A stretch of 64,000 nt of DNA. Source: Glaciecola amylolytica. Lineage in GTDB: Bacteria > Bacteroidota > Bacteroidia > Flavobacteriales_D > Crocinitomicaceae. Where the stretch lies: the NCBI GenBank assembly GCA_003856375.1, contig CP034120.1:744001-808000 (forward strand), in the 5' to 3' direction. Below the pieces are notes generated by a model that searched no databases, was not told where the DNA came from, and worked only from the letters and a program-made list of their open reading frames with translations. The position numbers were made by a program, and so were the translations under genes. The number at the start of each line of letters is the position of its first letter. Position 1 is the first letter of the stretch. Shown piece by piece: positions 9,851 through 18,711 of this stretch.

Positions 9851-9875
9851 ATGCCTCCGAAAGGGGGCATTTTTG
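9851..9875 (+). terminator. Terminator after lon
   Basis: ATGCCTCC pairs with GGGGGCAT around a GAAA loop (8 bp, one G-T pair), followed by TTTTTG, starting 3 nt after the lon stop codon. The final TTTG of the T-tract is also the -33 candidate of the next gene. Confidence 0.8.
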
Positions 9876-9898
9876 TTATCTTCGAAATCCTAATTCTG
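9872..9898 (+). promoter_or_regulatory. Candidate promoter of the MBOAT gene (TTTG-N15-TAATTCTG)
   Basis: TTTG at 9872-9875, a 15-nt spacer, then TAATTCTG at 9891-9898 (7 of 8 to TAnnTTTG). The box ends only 4 nt before the GTG start at 9903, so the message should be leaderless or nearly so. Confidence 0.4.
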
Positions 9899-9902
9899 AT
9901 GA

Positions 9903-11324
9903 GTGGTATTTAGCAGTGCAATATTCTTATTTTACTTTTTACCTTTTTTCCTGCTTGTTTATCACGTAGTGCCAAAAGGAATGAAGAATTGGGTGATCTT
10001 CATTTTCAGTATTCTTTTCTACACCTGGGGAGCGCCGGTTTTTGTTTTTATGCTGCTTGGAACCTCGCTTCTGGACTTTCTTTTGGTTCGGACAATTTAT
10101 CGTTCAGAAACCGTCAGGAAGAAACGGATCCTTCTAATTCTCTCGTTGACGGTCAATTTAGGTCTCTTAGCCTATTTTAAATACTCGAATTTCTTCATTG
10201 AAAACACCAATGTCTTTCTGAATAGTCTAGGATTCAATCAAGTCACCTGGACGAAAGTCATTATGCCCATCGGAATTTCGTTTTTCACCTTTGAATCCAT
10301 CACTTATACGATGGATGTTTACAGGGGGAAGCATGCTCCGCTGAAGAATCTGAAAGATTACTTGTTGTATTTGCTGGCTTTCCCGAAGTTGATTGCCGGT
10401 CCGATCGTGCGTTTTCAGGAAATTGCGGATGAGGTCATCGAACGCAAGGAAAACATCGATGAAAAACTGATCGGTTTTTACCGTTTCTGTATCGGATTGG
10501 GGAAAAAGGTACTGATTGCAAATGTGATGGCTGAACAGGTGCGCGAAATTTTCACAAGCGATTTGGCTCATATGAGCACAGCAACGGCTTGGATCGGGAT
10601 TTTGGCCTATACCATGCAGATCTACTTCGATTTTTCGGGATACTCGGATATGGCCATCGGATTGGGAAAAATCATGGGCTTTCATTTCCCGGAAAACTTC
10701 AACAGTCCTTACAGTTCGAAAAGCATTACTGAATTTTGGCGGCGCTGGCACATGACTTTAGGAAATTTCATGCGCGATTATCTGTACATCCCGCTTGGAG
10801 GAAACCGCGTTTCGAGTAAATATCGATTGTATTTCAATCTGGCTCTGGTATTTATTTTATCGGGCTTTTGGCACGGTGCTTCGTGGAACTTCATTATTTG
10901 GGGTGCTTTCCACGGAACTTTCCTGATTCTGGACCGGATTTTCCTTTTGAAAGTGCTGAACAAAGTGGGCGCTTTTGTAGCCATTCCTTTTACGTTTCTG
11001 GTTGTGATGATCGGCTGGGTAATCTTCAGCATTGAAGACCTTGGAAAAATGGGAATGTATTTAGGAAAATTATTTGAATTTAGTTCGGGAACAAACGCAA
11101 CGATCATTCCAGCCTTCTGGCCGATCTTAGCCATTGCACTTTTGTTTGCATTCCTGCCTGCCTTTTCGGTTGGTCAGCGCATGCAGCAATTTGTATTCGA
11201 CCGGAACAAATATGCGATAAGAGTTCACGGAGCATTCCTTTTTCTGGCCGTAGTTCTGTTTATCTTTAGTGCAAGTGCTGTTGTTTCATCCGGATTCAAT
11301 CCGTTTATTTATTTCCGTTTTTAA
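9903..11324 (+). CDS. MBOAT-family membrane O-acyltransferase (AlgI/DltB-like)
   Basis: 473 residues starting at a GTG. The N-terminus MVFSSAIFLFYFLPFFLL is typical of AlgI-type members of the family. About ten hydrophobic segments span the chain. Family landmarks include FPKLIAGPIVR, YFDFSGYSDMAIGLG, the FWRRWHMTLGNFMRDYLYIP block, and GFWHGASWNFIIWG, whose His is the expected catalytic residue. The enzyme should carry acetyl groups across the inner membrane for O-acetylation of an exported polysaccharide. The next gene, one base downstream, encodes an AlgJ/AlgX-like partner, which supports a two-protein acetylation machine. The polysaccharide itself is not identifiable. Confidence 0.9.
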   Translation: MVFSSAIFLFYFLPFFLLVYHVVPKGMKNWVIFIFSILFYTWGAPVFVFMLLGTSLLDFLLVRTIYRSETVRKKRILLILSLTVNLGLLAYFKYSNFFIENTNVFLNSLGFNQVTWTKVIMPIGISFFTFESITYTMDVYRGKHAPLKNLKDYLLYLLAFPKLIAGPIVRFQEIADEVIERKENIDEKLIGFYRFCIGLGKKVLIANVMAEQVREIFTSDLAHMSTATAWIGILAYTMQIYFDFSGYSDMAIGLGKIMGFHFPENFNSPYSSKSITEFWRRWHMTLGNFMRDYLYIPLGGNRVSSKYRLYFNLALVFILSGFWHGASWNFIIWGAFHGTFLILDRIFLLKVLNKVGAFVAIPFTFLVVMIGWVIFSIEDLGKMGMYLGKLFEFSSGTNATIIPAFWPILAIALLFAFLPAFSVGQRMQQFVFDRNKYAIRVHGAFLFLAVVLFIFSASAVVSSGFNPFIYFRF

Positions 11325-11325
11325 G

Positions 11326-12471
11326 ATGAAAGAATCGAAAAAATATAAACGTTTGAAAAAGTTCCTGTTTGGAGCTGTAATAGCTTTGATGTTTCTTCCG
11401 ATGATTCAGCACAAGTTTCGTCTTTTCAAGGAAGAACCGCTTAAAGGATCTTATCAGTTGTCGGAAAAACCGCTATTAAACAGGGAAAGCTGGTTTTTAG
11501 GGAAATATCAGGAAAAACAAGAATTGTATATCACGGAACACACGGGCTTCCGTCCGGGTTGGGTGCGTTTGTATAATCAATGGAATTATACCCTTTTTGG
11601 TAAGGCAAATGCTGCAGGTGTAATCGTTGGAAAGGAAGGATATCTCTTCGAAGAGAATTACATAAAAGCGTATTACGGGACTGATTTTGTAGGAGAGAAG
11701 GAAGTTGCCGAAATGGTTCGGAAATTGAAACAAATTCAGGATACGCTTGATCAGAAGGGAATTACACTGTCTGTTATTTTGGCTCCCGGGAAAGCAAGCT
11801 ATCTTCCGGAGTTCATTCCGGATAGCTATCATCAAAAGCGGAAAAGAACCAACTATGACGAGTACAAAAATCAGTTTGACAAGTATTCCGTTCGTCATAT
11901 TGACATGCATCACTGGTTTGAGTCAATGAAGAAGACGACCAAATATCCCTTGTTTTCAAAAACGGGAATTCACTGGACGGCTTACGGCCAGTTCCTGGCA
12001 GTTGATTCGATGACGAATTATGTTTCGAATGCCTGCAAGTGTGAAATTCCATACCATGTGCTGGAAAAGATTGTTCCGTCCTCAAAACCAAAGTTGGATG
12101 ACGATGATGTTGGCCGGGTGATGAATCTTTTGTTCGGAGTTTCTGATTTGGAGTTAGCTTATCCCGAATTTCATCCGAGTCGGAAAGCAAAGAAAACAGA
12201 CCCTAAAGTATTGGTGATCGCAGACAGTTTCTATTGGGGAATGTTTAATGCAAATGTTTCTAATTTCCTGTTTAAGGAAGGTGAATTCTGGTACTACAAT
12301 GAACAGATTTATCCGGCAATGTATACCAGGGAAACTCTGGTGAAGGATCAAAACCTGGATCAGAAACTGAAAGAAAACAAAGTGGTATTTATCCTGATCA
12401 CGGATGCAAATCTCTACAAATTTGGTTTTGGCTTTGTGGACATGGCTGCAAAACAATACGGGATTCAATAA
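11326..12471 (+). CDS. AlgJ/AlgX-like SGNH acetyltransferase partner protein
   Basis: 381 residues from the ATG at 11326, one base after the MBOAT stop; the open frame extends further upstream but that part overlaps the MBOAT gene. An N-terminal membrane anchor (about residues 12-25) is followed by an extracytoplasmic domain. SGNH-like blocks are visible: VILAPGKASYLPEF early, SKTGIHWTAYGQFLA in the middle (the DxHW-type catalytic block) and VIADSFYWGMF late. This matches the AlgJ/AlgX family, which accepts acetyl groups from an MBOAT and places them on polysaccharide in the periplasm. Block order (HW before DSF) fits the permuted arrangement of that family. Confidence 0.82.
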   Translation: MKESKKYKRLKKFLFGAVIALMFLPMIQHKFRLFKEEPLKGSYQLSEKPLLNRESWFLGKYQEKQELYITEHTGFRPGWVRLYNQWNYTLFGKANAAGVIVGKEGYLFEENYIKAYYGTDFVGEKEVAEMVRKLKQIQDTLDQKGITLSVILAPGKASYLPEFIPDSYHQKRKRTNYDEYKNQFDKYSVRHIDMHHWFESMKKTTKYPLFSKTGIHWTAYGQFLAVDSMTNYVSNACKCEIPYHVLEKIVPSSKPKLDDDDVGRVMNLLFGVSDLELAYPEFHPSRKAKKTDPKVLVIADSFYWGMFNANVSNFLFKEGEFWYYNEQIYPAMYTRETLVKDQNLDQKLKENKVVFILITDANLYKFGFGFVDMAAKQYGIQ

Positions 12472-12583
12472 TCTGCTAATCCATTATTTTCGAAAGAATG
12501 ATTTAAAAGTTCAAATACTAAGGTCGTGTCTTCTGCGTAAATCTGTGGTATTTGCGGGAAAATTCAACAATCACTTGAAACAA

Positions 12584-12618
12584 AAACAAGGAGCCCGTTT
12601 TCACGAGACCCCTTGTTT
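12584..12618 (-). terminator. Terminator of the carboxypeptidase-regulatory-like gene
   Basis: AAACAAGG and CCTTGTTT form an 8-bp stem; on the minus strand it is followed by a T-rich run (TTTTTG). It lies between convergent genes ending at 12471 and 12666, and the T-tract orientation fits the leftward gene. Confidence 0.6.
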
Positions 12619-12665
12619 GATCTAGGTAGCAGGTGGAAATTCTTAGGGTAATGTTTAGTGAATGG

Positions 12666-13436
12666 CTACCGTTTTTCTTCACTGACCGGAATTCCGGGTG
12701 TTGGAGGTTCATACATTTCCGGAGGAGCAATTTCTCCTTCAACAATGACATCTCCGGTAATCTGAGGAACAGGAACTTCTCCCGTCTTTAGTATTTTACA
12801 TTTTGCTGCTTCTGCTTTTAAGGTCAGAACCAATTTCTTTCCTTTTCCAAACGATTTCAACTGTTGTTCGGAAAGCGTGTCGGCAATGTGATTTTTTGCC
12901 AGATAGATCAGATCAAAGGTTTCATTCTTCAGATCTTTTTCCTGAACGGTCAGTTCGAAATTTCCTTTCTCATCCGTCAAACCTTTTAAAATGGTTTTTC
13001 CTTTTTGTTGGATTTCTACCGGAGATTTTGCCAGAGGCAAGCCCGTTTTTTCATCTTTAAGCTGACCGCTGATGGTCATCGGAAATTTAAGCTTGTTGAA
13101 CGCTTTTTGTTTCACAACTGTTGCATCATCCGGAGCTGATTCACAAGAAGTGACTACCGGACCCAAAAAACCAAGTATACCCAGTAACGATAGCCCCACT
13201 CGATACGAAGCACCTGACAATGCAACATGTGATATTTTTGAACTGATTTGATTGTTATTGAATATGCCGCAAACCTTTCCCGGATTTGCTGCAATCGTCC
13301 GGTGAATTTCCTCATTTGTTTTCTGACGAAAATCACTGAGAACTTTTTCACAGCTCTCGCAGTAATAGCCTCCGTCACGCTGTTGCATCCGCTCGTGCGA
13401 TTGCTTGCAGGGTAGTGACATGATTGGTTTATTCAT
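12666..13436 (-). CDS. Membrane protein with Cys-rich head and carboxypeptidase-regulatory-like domain
   Basis: 256 residues in three parts. The head (1-35) has C10, C27 and C30 with His in a zinc-ribbon-like spacing (PCKQSH...YYCESCEK). A single hydrophobic segment follows at about 75-95, ending VTSCES. The rest is a beta-sandwich of the CarboxypepD_reg type (SGQLKDEKTGLPLAKSPVEI...GLTDEKGNFELTV) with a Pro-rich tail. Such domains commonly sit on the periplasmic side or on the surface in Bacteroidota. This architecture is known as an uncharacterised family; the role is unknown. A 37-codon stump that resembles its first residues lies just upstream on the same strand. Confidence 0.65.
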   Translation of the reverse strand: MNKPIMSLPCKQSHERMQQRDGGYYCESCEKVLSDFRQKTNEEIHRTIAANPGKVCGIFNNNQISSKISHVALSGASYRVGLSLLGILGFLGPVVTSCESAPDDATVVKQKAFNKLKFPMTISGQLKDEKTGLPLAKSPVEIQQKGKTILKGLTDEKGNFELTVQEKDLKNETFDLIYLAKNHIADTLSEQQLKSFGKGKKLVLTLKAEAAKCKILKTGEVPVPQITGDVIVEGEIAPPEMYEPPTPGIPVSEEKR

Positions 13437-13609
13437 ACTCGTAGTTTGATAAAGTGAAAGTAATCAGTTAATTGATTCCGTTTTGGTAAAAAGTGTGAAA
13501 GGTGTGTTTTCTTTATTTGAATGTTTTGTTTTGCTTTTGAACAAATTTTAATCAACCTTTTTTGATCGAAAAACGGACATTTTTATCTTCGATTAATTCC
13601 TGTTTTGTT

Positions 13610-13723
13610 TCAAATTGAAGTGGTGGATTGATTAGATTTCGTGTAGGAGCACAAATAGGAGCTTTCGTCTTCCAAAGTGCTCAGATTTTGCTTGCAGGGT
13701 AAAGTCAGAATCGGTTTAGTCAT
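13610..13723 (-). pseudogene. Truncated paralogue of the adjacent Cys-rich head protein
   Basis: The frame encodes 37 residues beginning MTKPILTLPCKQ, against MNKPIMSLPCKQ in the gene at 12666-13436. A CSY stretch about 20 residues on recalls the YYCESC of the intact head. The frame then stops with TGA, so neither the transmembrane nor the beta domain follows. It lies about 175 bp upstream of the intact copy in the same orientation. I read it as the remnant of a tandem duplication; a very short functional peptide cannot be excluded. Confidence 0.5.
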
Positions 13724-13772
13724 GATGAGGTTTATCGATTTCCTCATTCTAAACGAAAAAAAGCAGAATCTG

Positions 13773-13804
13773 TTGTCTCTCTCGCGGAAGAAGTAGTAAT
13801 TTTA
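13773..13804 (+). promoter_or_regulatory. Candidate promoter of the menaquinone genes
   Basis: TTG at 13773-13775, a 21-nt spacer, then TAATTTTA at 13797-13804 (7 of 8 to TAnnTTTG), 33 nt upstream of the thioesterase ATG. Spacing is within the range known for flavobacterial promoters. Confidence 0.4.
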
Positions 13805-13837
13805 AAGGTTCAACCAGTTGCCGGGATTTATTCAGAT

Positions 13838-14263
13838 ATGAGAAAATTTAATCAAATTTCATTAGAGCAAATCAACAAGTATTCAAGCAATACCTTGTTG
13901 GGTCATTTAGATATCAAATGTGTGGAAATCGGAGACGATTACATCATTGCAACCATGCCTGTGGATCACAGAACGCATCAGCCAATGGGTTTGCTGCATG
14001 GTGGTGCAAGCGCAGCTTTGATCGAATCAATCGGATCAATCGGTTCCACTTTGCTGATCGACCTTTCCAAAGAAGCTCCTGTCGGAATTGAAATCAATGC
14101 CAATCACCTTGGAAGTGTCAAAGAAGGAAGTGTCAGAGCGATCGGAAAGATCATTCACGCAGGTTCCAGAACGCATGTTTGGCAAGTGGATATTTTTGAT
14201 GAAGCCACAGATAAAATGGTTTGTACAGGACGTTTAACCGTAATGATTGTACCGCGCGCGTGA
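13838..14263 (+). CDS. menI: Hotdog-fold thioesterase, probable DHNA-CoA thioesterase
   Basis: 141 residues of the PaaI/4HBT hotdog family; the LLHGGASAALIESIGSIGS block is the conserved helix, with the HGG turn and a downstream Glu expected at the active site. Its stop codon overlaps the GTG start of menF, and menD follows, so hydrolysis of 1,4-dihydroxy-2-naphthoyl-CoA in menaquinone synthesis is the likely reaction. The function comes from context; the family also includes enzymes acting on phenylacetyl-CoA and other acyl-CoAs. It is cytoplasmic, with no signal peptide. Confidence 0.78.
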   Translation: MRKFNQISLEQINKYSSNTLLGHLDIKCVEIGDDYIIATMPVDHRTHQPMGLLHGGASAALIESIGSIGSTLLIDLSKEAPVGIEINANHLGSVKEGSVRAIGKIIHAGSRTHVWQVDIFDEATDKMVCTGRLTVMIVPRA

Positions 14264-15231
14264 AGGATTTACTGATTTACAGGTTGCCGGGGGAAGCATC
14301 TCCGTTAATCAAAAGAGGTCGTTTTGAACTGTTGAATCCGGATGAAAAACCTGTGGGTTTTGTAGTTTCTGATTTTCTGCACGAGCGCATTTTCCATTTT
14401 CGGGAATCCAAAGAATTGGATCCGGTGTTTGATTTTCATTACAACGAAGAAAATCCGGTAGTTATCACCAGAAGAGATTATCAGATCGAAGCACAGGCTT
14501 TTTTGAATTCCTTCCCGCTTTTGGGAGTGGAAAAAGGAGTCTTTTCCAGAGTGAAGCCGTTTCCTTTTCAGGGAGAAAAAGCCTTTGATTTGTTTCATGC
14601 ACTGGAAAAAGCGTATCCAAAAGCATTTTGTTATCTGATTTCTTCGAAGGAATTCGGAACCTGGATCGGAGCAACACCGGAATTGTTGATGAATCAGCAG
14701 GGAATGGTTTGTAAAACGGTTGCTTTGGCAGGAACGCATGGAGAAAATGAAGATCACGACTGGACTCCGAAAGAATTGGAAGAACATGCTTTTGTGGTCG
14801 ATGCGATCAAAGAAGCTTTGGAGCGGAATGAATGTGTGGAAATCGAATCCGAAGGGCCTTATGTAACAACCGCCGGACCGGTACAGCATTTAAAAACGGA
14901 TTTCAAAGCCTTGCTCACCAAACCGAATGCCTGGTCGATAGCTTTGGATTTGCATCCGACACCTGCGGTTTGCGGAACACCAAGAAGAAACGCCATCGAA
15001 GCGATTGCTACCAGAGAAATGCATGATCGCTGGCTCTATACCGGCTTCATTGGTTTTTTTGAAGAAGGAAACACCCATTTGTTTGTCAATCTGCGCTGCG
15101 CTCAACTCACAAAGGACAAAGCCTTTTTGTATGTCGGAGGCGGTTTCACCATCGATTCGATTCCGGATCTGGAATGGGAAGAAACAGAACACAAGGCCGA
15201 AACATTGATCCGGGTGATGAAACAAGTTTAA
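14260..15231 (+). CDS. menF: Isochorismate synthase (menaquinone-specific)
   Basis: 323 residues from the GTG at 14260, whose GTGA overlaps the menI stop; an upstream TTG in frame lies inside menI and is less likely. The chorismate-binding domain is clear: IGATPELLM, the TPAVCGTPRRNAIEAI block, then YTGFIGFFEEGNTHLFVNLRC and LYVGGGFTIDSIPDLEWEETEHKA, which holds the Mg-binding Glu residues. It converts chorismate to isochorismate, the first step toward menaquinone. The protein is short for the family (usually 380-430), lacking part of the N-terminal half, as is common in Bacteroidota. Coupling to menI and nearness to menD argue for menaquinone rather than siderophore use. Confidence 0.9.
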   Translation: MKDLLIYRLPGEASPLIKRGRFELLNPDEKPVGFVVSDFLHERIFHFRESKELDPVFDFHYNEENPVVITRRDYQIEAQAFLNSFPLLGVEKGVFSRVKPFPFQGEKAFDLFHALEKAYPKAFCYLISSKEFGTWIGATPELLMNQQGMVCKTVALAGTHGENEDHDWTPKELEEHAFVVDAIKEALERNECVEIESEGPYVTTAGPVQHLKTDFKALLTKPNAWSIALDLHPTPAVCGTPRRNAIEAIATREMHDRWLYTGFIGFFEEGNTHLFVNLRCAQLTKDKAFLYVGGGFTIDSIPDLEWEETEHKAETLIRVMKQV

Positions 15232-15297
15232 AGTGAAAAGGCAAAAGTGAAAAATACCAAGGTAATTAACTTTTGAACTTTTTAGAACTTTTCACTC

Positions 15298-15324
15298 TTT
15301 GAACCCTGAAACACGCTAAATTTA
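15298..15324 (+). promoter_or_regulatory. Candidate menD promoter (TTTG-N15-TAAATTTA)
   Basis: TTTG at 15298-15301, a 15-nt spacer, and TAAATTTA at 15317-15324 (7 of 8 to TAnnTTTG). The box ends 4 nt before the ATG at 15329. The upstream gap 15232-15297 also holds an imperfect inverted repeat (AGTGAAAAG near its left end, CTTTTCACT near its right end) that may end the menI-menF message. Confidence 0.4.
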
Positions 15325-15328
15325 CAGC

Positions 15329-17029
15329 ATGATTTCGAGTGCTAAGTTGGAAGTGCAACTGCTTGTTGACGGTTGTAAAAGAGTAGGTGTAACGCATGTG
15401 GTTATTTCTCCGGGATCGAGAAATGCTCCTTTAAGCATCGCTTTTGACGAAGATCCTCATTTTCAGGTTTTTGTTGTTCCGGATGAACGCGTAGCTGCTT
15501 TCTATGCTTTGGGAATGGCTCAAAAACTGGGAAAACCGGTTGTCATAACCTGCACATCGGGATCAGCCCCATTGAATTATTATCCTGCGGTTGCAGAAGC
15601 ATTTTACCAGGGAATTCCCCTGATCGTGGTTTCTGCCGACAGACCTTCGGAATGGGTGGATCAGGGAGACGGACAAACCATTCGTCAGGAACGCGTATTT
15701 GACCAGATGGTTTTAAAAAGCGCTCAGTTAAACGAAATTCATTCTGAAAATCAGCGCTGGCATTTCGAGCGAAAACTATCTGAAGTGCTGCAAGCTTGCA
15801 CTGATTCCGTAAAAGGCCCGGTTCATCTGAACATTCCTTTTTCCGAACCACTTTATGAAACGACGGAAGAAATAGAAACGATCAGCAATTGGGTTGAACT
15901 GGCGGATGTTGAAACGACTTTATCTAAAAAGAGTAGAGCCAGACTGAAAGAACTTTGGTCAGGATCAGAAAAGCGTTTGATCATTGTTGGCCAGCATCAA
16001 AAGGATGAAGAGCTGCAAACCTTACTCGAAAAATTGGCCTTGGATGGTTCTGCTGCGGTTTTGGTAGAACACACGTCAAATATGTACAGCCCGTATTTTG
16101 TTTCGAATATCGACAGAACACTCAATATTATTAAGGAATCGGAAATAAATTCGTTCTACCCGGATTGCATTGTGACAATTGGAGGTGCTATTGTTTCGAA
16201 GAAAATAAAAGTCTTTTTACGTCAGTCGAAAGCACCCGTAATCCGTTTCGGGCTGGATTTTCCGTTTATGGATACTTACCGGAATCTGTGTTTTTCGGCA
16301 ACTGTTTCTGCTTCGGAAGGACTGAAAGTGTTGTCTGAAGCAGTGGAAGAAACTCCGCATAAATCCCGTTTCGGGTTCAGTTGGAAGAAAATAGATCAAT
16401 ACGGCTCCGACGAACAGAAAATGATCTGTTCCAAACAGCCCTGGAGCGATTTGCGTGCAATGGAATTTGTGATGGATGTCATTCCGGATCATTGCAATCT
16501 GCACATTTCAAACAGCTCTTTGATCCGCTATGCCTTGCTTTTCGACCCGATAAAAACACTAAATTATTGGTGTAATCGCGGAACGAGCGGAATTGACGGA
16601 AGCAGCTCAACAGCAGTTGGTTCTGCAATTGTTGTTCCGGATGAATCACATTTATTGGTGACCGGAGATTTATCGTTTTTCTATGATTCCAATGCGTGGT
16701 GGAGCAAGCATTTACCGGAAAATCTGAGAATCATACTAATCAATAACGGAGGAGGAGATATCTTCAATATTATTCCCGGACCAAAGTCGACCAGACAGTG
16801 GAAAAAGATCTTCGTTGCAGAGCAGGAATTGTCTGCTGCGGATATTTCAAAAGTCTACGGAATGGATTATTTTCATGCATCATCGCAGGAAGATCTGGAG
16901 TCTCATCTGGAAGCTTTCTTTGGAATGAGTGCCAATGGAAAACCAAAACTGCTTGAGATCAATACGATGGATCAAAACAACAGCGAAGTGCTCGAAGCAT
17001 ACTTTAAATCGTTTACGAAAAGGGATTAA
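15329..17029 (+). CDS. menD: MenD, SEPHCHC synthase (ThDP enzyme)
   Basis: 566 residues, the usual length. Thiamine-diphosphate enzyme layout: an N-terminal Pyr domain with ISPGSRNAPLSIAFDE, TCTSGSAPLNYYPAVAEAFYQ and DQGDGQTIRQ, a middle domain, and a C-terminal PP domain with NRGTSGIDGSSSTAVGSA, TGDLSFFYDSNAWW and the cofactor-binding INNGGGDIFNIIPG. It joins isochorismate and 2-oxoglutarate to give SEPHCHC, the second committed step of menaquinone synthesis. It follows menF by 97 nt and has its own promoter-like boxes. The remaining men genes (menB, menC, menE, menA) are not in the window. Confidence 0.96.
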   Translation: MISSAKLEVQLLVDGCKRVGVTHVVISPGSRNAPLSIAFDEDPHFQVFVVPDERVAAFYALGMAQKLGKPVVITCTSGSAPLNYYPAVAEAFYQGIPLIVVSADRPSEWVDQGDGQTIRQERVFDQMVLKSAQLNEIHSENQRWHFERKLSEVLQACTDSVKGPVHLNIPFSEPLYETTEEIETISNWVELADVETTLSKKSRARLKELWSGSEKRLIIVGQHQKDEELQTLLEKLALDGSAAVLVEHTSNMYSPYFVSNIDRTLNIIKESEINSFYPDCIVTIGGAIVSKKIKVFLRQSKAPVIRFGLDFPFMDTYRNLCFSATVSASEGLKVLSEAVEETPHKSRFGFSWKKIDQYGSDEQKMICSKQPWSDLRAMEFVMDVIPDHCNLHISNSSLIRYALLFDPIKTLNYWCNRGTSGIDGSSSTAVGSAIVVPDESHLLVTGDLSFFYDSNAWWSKHLPENLRIILINNGGGDIFNIIPGPKSTRQWKKIFVAEQELSAADISKVYGMDYFHASSQEDLESHLEAFFGMSANGKPKLLEINTMDQNNSEVLEAYFKSFTKRD

Positions 17030-17297
17030 TTGAAAAAGATCGGGTTGAATTGAATGTACTATTTGAAGTGTGTGTTCTACTTTTCAATTTTACATTTTCA
17101 ATTGTCAATTGGGATATAAAAAGAGAGCCCAAACTGCTAAAAACTACTACGAAAAAGACAGCTGGACTCCCTGATTGGTTTGAATGCCTCTTAATAGGGC
17201 AAGGTTCAATATCGCTAATGTAAGAAAATCAGATAATTAAAACCAAATTTAAATTCGGGAAAAACTGTTAAAAATTAAAAAAATCACAAATCCATTT
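17030..17297. other. Gene-free region between menD and terC-like gene
   Basis: AT-rich sequence without a supportable open frame. A loose stem can be drawn between AGAGCCC (about 17126) and GGACTCC (about 17164), which might end the menD message, but it lacks a clear T-tract. Nothing else recognised. Confidence 0.3.
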
Positions 17298-17324
17298 TTT
17301 GTAGTTCTTTTGGAGCTAAATTTG
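17298..17324 (+). promoter_or_regulatory. Candidate promoter of the TerC-like gene (TTTG-N15-TAAATTTG)
   Basis: TTTG at 17298-17301, 15-nt spacer, and a perfect -7 box TAAATTTG at 17317-17324, 16 nt before the GTG start. No Mn-riboswitch (yybP-ykoY) core is visible between box and start; the leader is too short for one. Confidence 0.5.
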
Positions 17325-17340
17325 TCAAAAAAATAGAGAA

Positions 17341-18096
17341 GTGGAATTTGATATATTGACTACCGGAATTGGAATTTTTTACCTAGTTGTTTTAACTTTA
17401 TTGGAGATTGTCTTAGGAATTGACAACATCATTTTTATCTCCATCATTACAGATTCTTTGGTAAAACAAGATCAACGCAAGGCCCGCGTTTTAGGACTAA
17501 GTCTTGCACTGATTATCCGATTACTTCTTCTGAGTGTCGTTTCCTATATTATGACCTTGGATAAAACGGCTTTGTTTACAGTTTATGATATTAGATTCAC
17601 AGCGCATTCACTGGTGCTGCTAATCGGGGGACTTTTCCTGATTTATAAATCTGTTGGTGAAATGCACGCAAGTGTAAAGGGTAGCCACGAAGAAGCAAAA
17701 AAGAAGAAGAAAGTCCGTTTAGGTGCAGTTGTTTTACAGATCGTGGCAATTGACTTTATTTTCAGCTTCGACTCAGTGATCTCTGCGATTGGTATGACCA
17801 ACGATATCCGTCATGAAACACACGGAAATCCATTTGTTATCATTGTTTTGGCAGTTGTTATTTCGATGATTATCATGTTGATTTTTGCCCGACCGATTGC
17901 AGATTTTATCAATGCAAGACCAACCATTAAGATGATCGCATTAGGATTCCTGGTAACGATCGGAGTGTTGTTGATTGCGGAATCATTCGGACAGCACATC
18001 CCGAAAGGATACATTTACTTTGCGATGGTTTACGCCTTGTTTGTTGAGTTTCTCAATATCCGCATGCGTAAAAATCAAAACGAACCTGAGAAGTGA
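17341..18096 (+). CDS. TerC-family integral membrane protein
   Basis: 251 residues from a GTG start. About seven transmembrane helices. The family motif is clear in the first helix (EIVLGIDNIIFISIITD) with its repeat in the second half (AIDFIFSFDSVISAIGMT), both bearing Asp within membrane segments, and GLFLIYKSVGEMHASV between them. TerC/Alx-type proteins are linked to tellurite resistance and, in studied members, to manganese export that supplies secreted or membrane enzymes. The substrate here is an inference from family. The gene downstream starts at the overlapping GTGA, so the two are translationally coupled. Confidence 0.9.
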   Translation: MEFDILTTGIGIFYLVVLTLLEIVLGIDNIIFISIITDSLVKQDQRKARVLGLSLALIIRLLLLSVVSYIMTLDKTALFTVYDIRFTAHSLVLLIGGLFLIYKSVGEMHASVKGSHEEAKKKKKVRLGAVVLQIVAIDFIFSFDSVISAIGMTNDIRHETHGNPFVIIVLAVVISMIIMLIFARPIADFINARPTIKMIALGFLVTIGVLLIAESFGQHIPKGYIYFAMVYALFVEFLNIRMRKNQNEPEK

Positions 18097-18665
18097 TTCC
18101 GGAGGAGATTCTTTCAACTCTGCGTATTGAAGACCTTTCCGAAGCGGAAGATGCCTTGGAAATGGAATTGTTTGAGCTGAAAAAATCCATTTTGGCAAAA
18201 CCGCTTTTGAGGCAGACGCTCAAATCGAAATTCCTTCGTTTGGAGAAACTGTCGATGATTGCTGAAGCATTGAATTTGCCGGCAGAAGAGCAATCTCCCT
18301 TCGAATACGAATTGCTGGAAACAGATCGGGTATTGGAACTTTGGGGAGCTTATATGAAAGCCAAAAGTGGCTGGAAGAGATTGTTTTCTCAAAGCACAGC
18401 TCCAAAATCTGCGATTATTCTTTTAGAACAGGGATTGCAAATGGAATTGGCTTTTTCAGTACAGTTCAGGGCTTTCGACTGGATTGAAGAGGATCCTGTA
18501 TTCGGGGTAGAACCAGATCCAATGCTCATTCAAAACGGGTTGAAACAGGCTTCAGAACAAGGTTTATTGACCTTTGAAGACCTGGAAAAGAATAAAAGTG
18601 AGCTTCAAAAAGAGCTGTTGCTAGCTTTAAAGCGCTTATCTTTGTTGCCGAAATATCTGCATTGA
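18093..18665 (+). CDS. Hypothetical protein coupled to TerC-like gene
   Basis: 190 residues, start GTG overlapping the TerC stop (GTGA). Nearly all-helical by composition, with many Leu, Glu and Lys, no Cys pairs, no signal peptide and no membrane segment. I recognise no family. The coupled start and the 46-nt gap to the DUF493 gene suggest one operon from 17341 to about 19469. It may be a cytoplasmic accessory to the upstream transporter, but this is only inferred from position. Confidence 0.6.
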   Translation: MIPEEILSTLRIEDLSEAEDALEMELFELKKSILAKPLLRQTLKSKFLRLEKLSMIAEALNLPAEEQSPFEYELLETDRVLELWGAYMKAKSGWKRLFSQSTAPKSAIILLEQGLQMELAFSVQFRAFDWIEEDPVFGVEPDPMLIQNGLKQASEQGLLTFEDLEKNKSELQKELLLALKRLSLLPKYLH

Positions 18666-18711
18666 GCAGAATTGAAATGTATATTAAGCAAGATTCAAAA
18701 TAGTTAAAACC

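Noticed and set aside
17100-17340. A manganese riboswitch upstream of the TerC-like gene
   Set aside because: No yybP-ykoY core is present, and the likely promoter box lies only 16 nt before the start codon.
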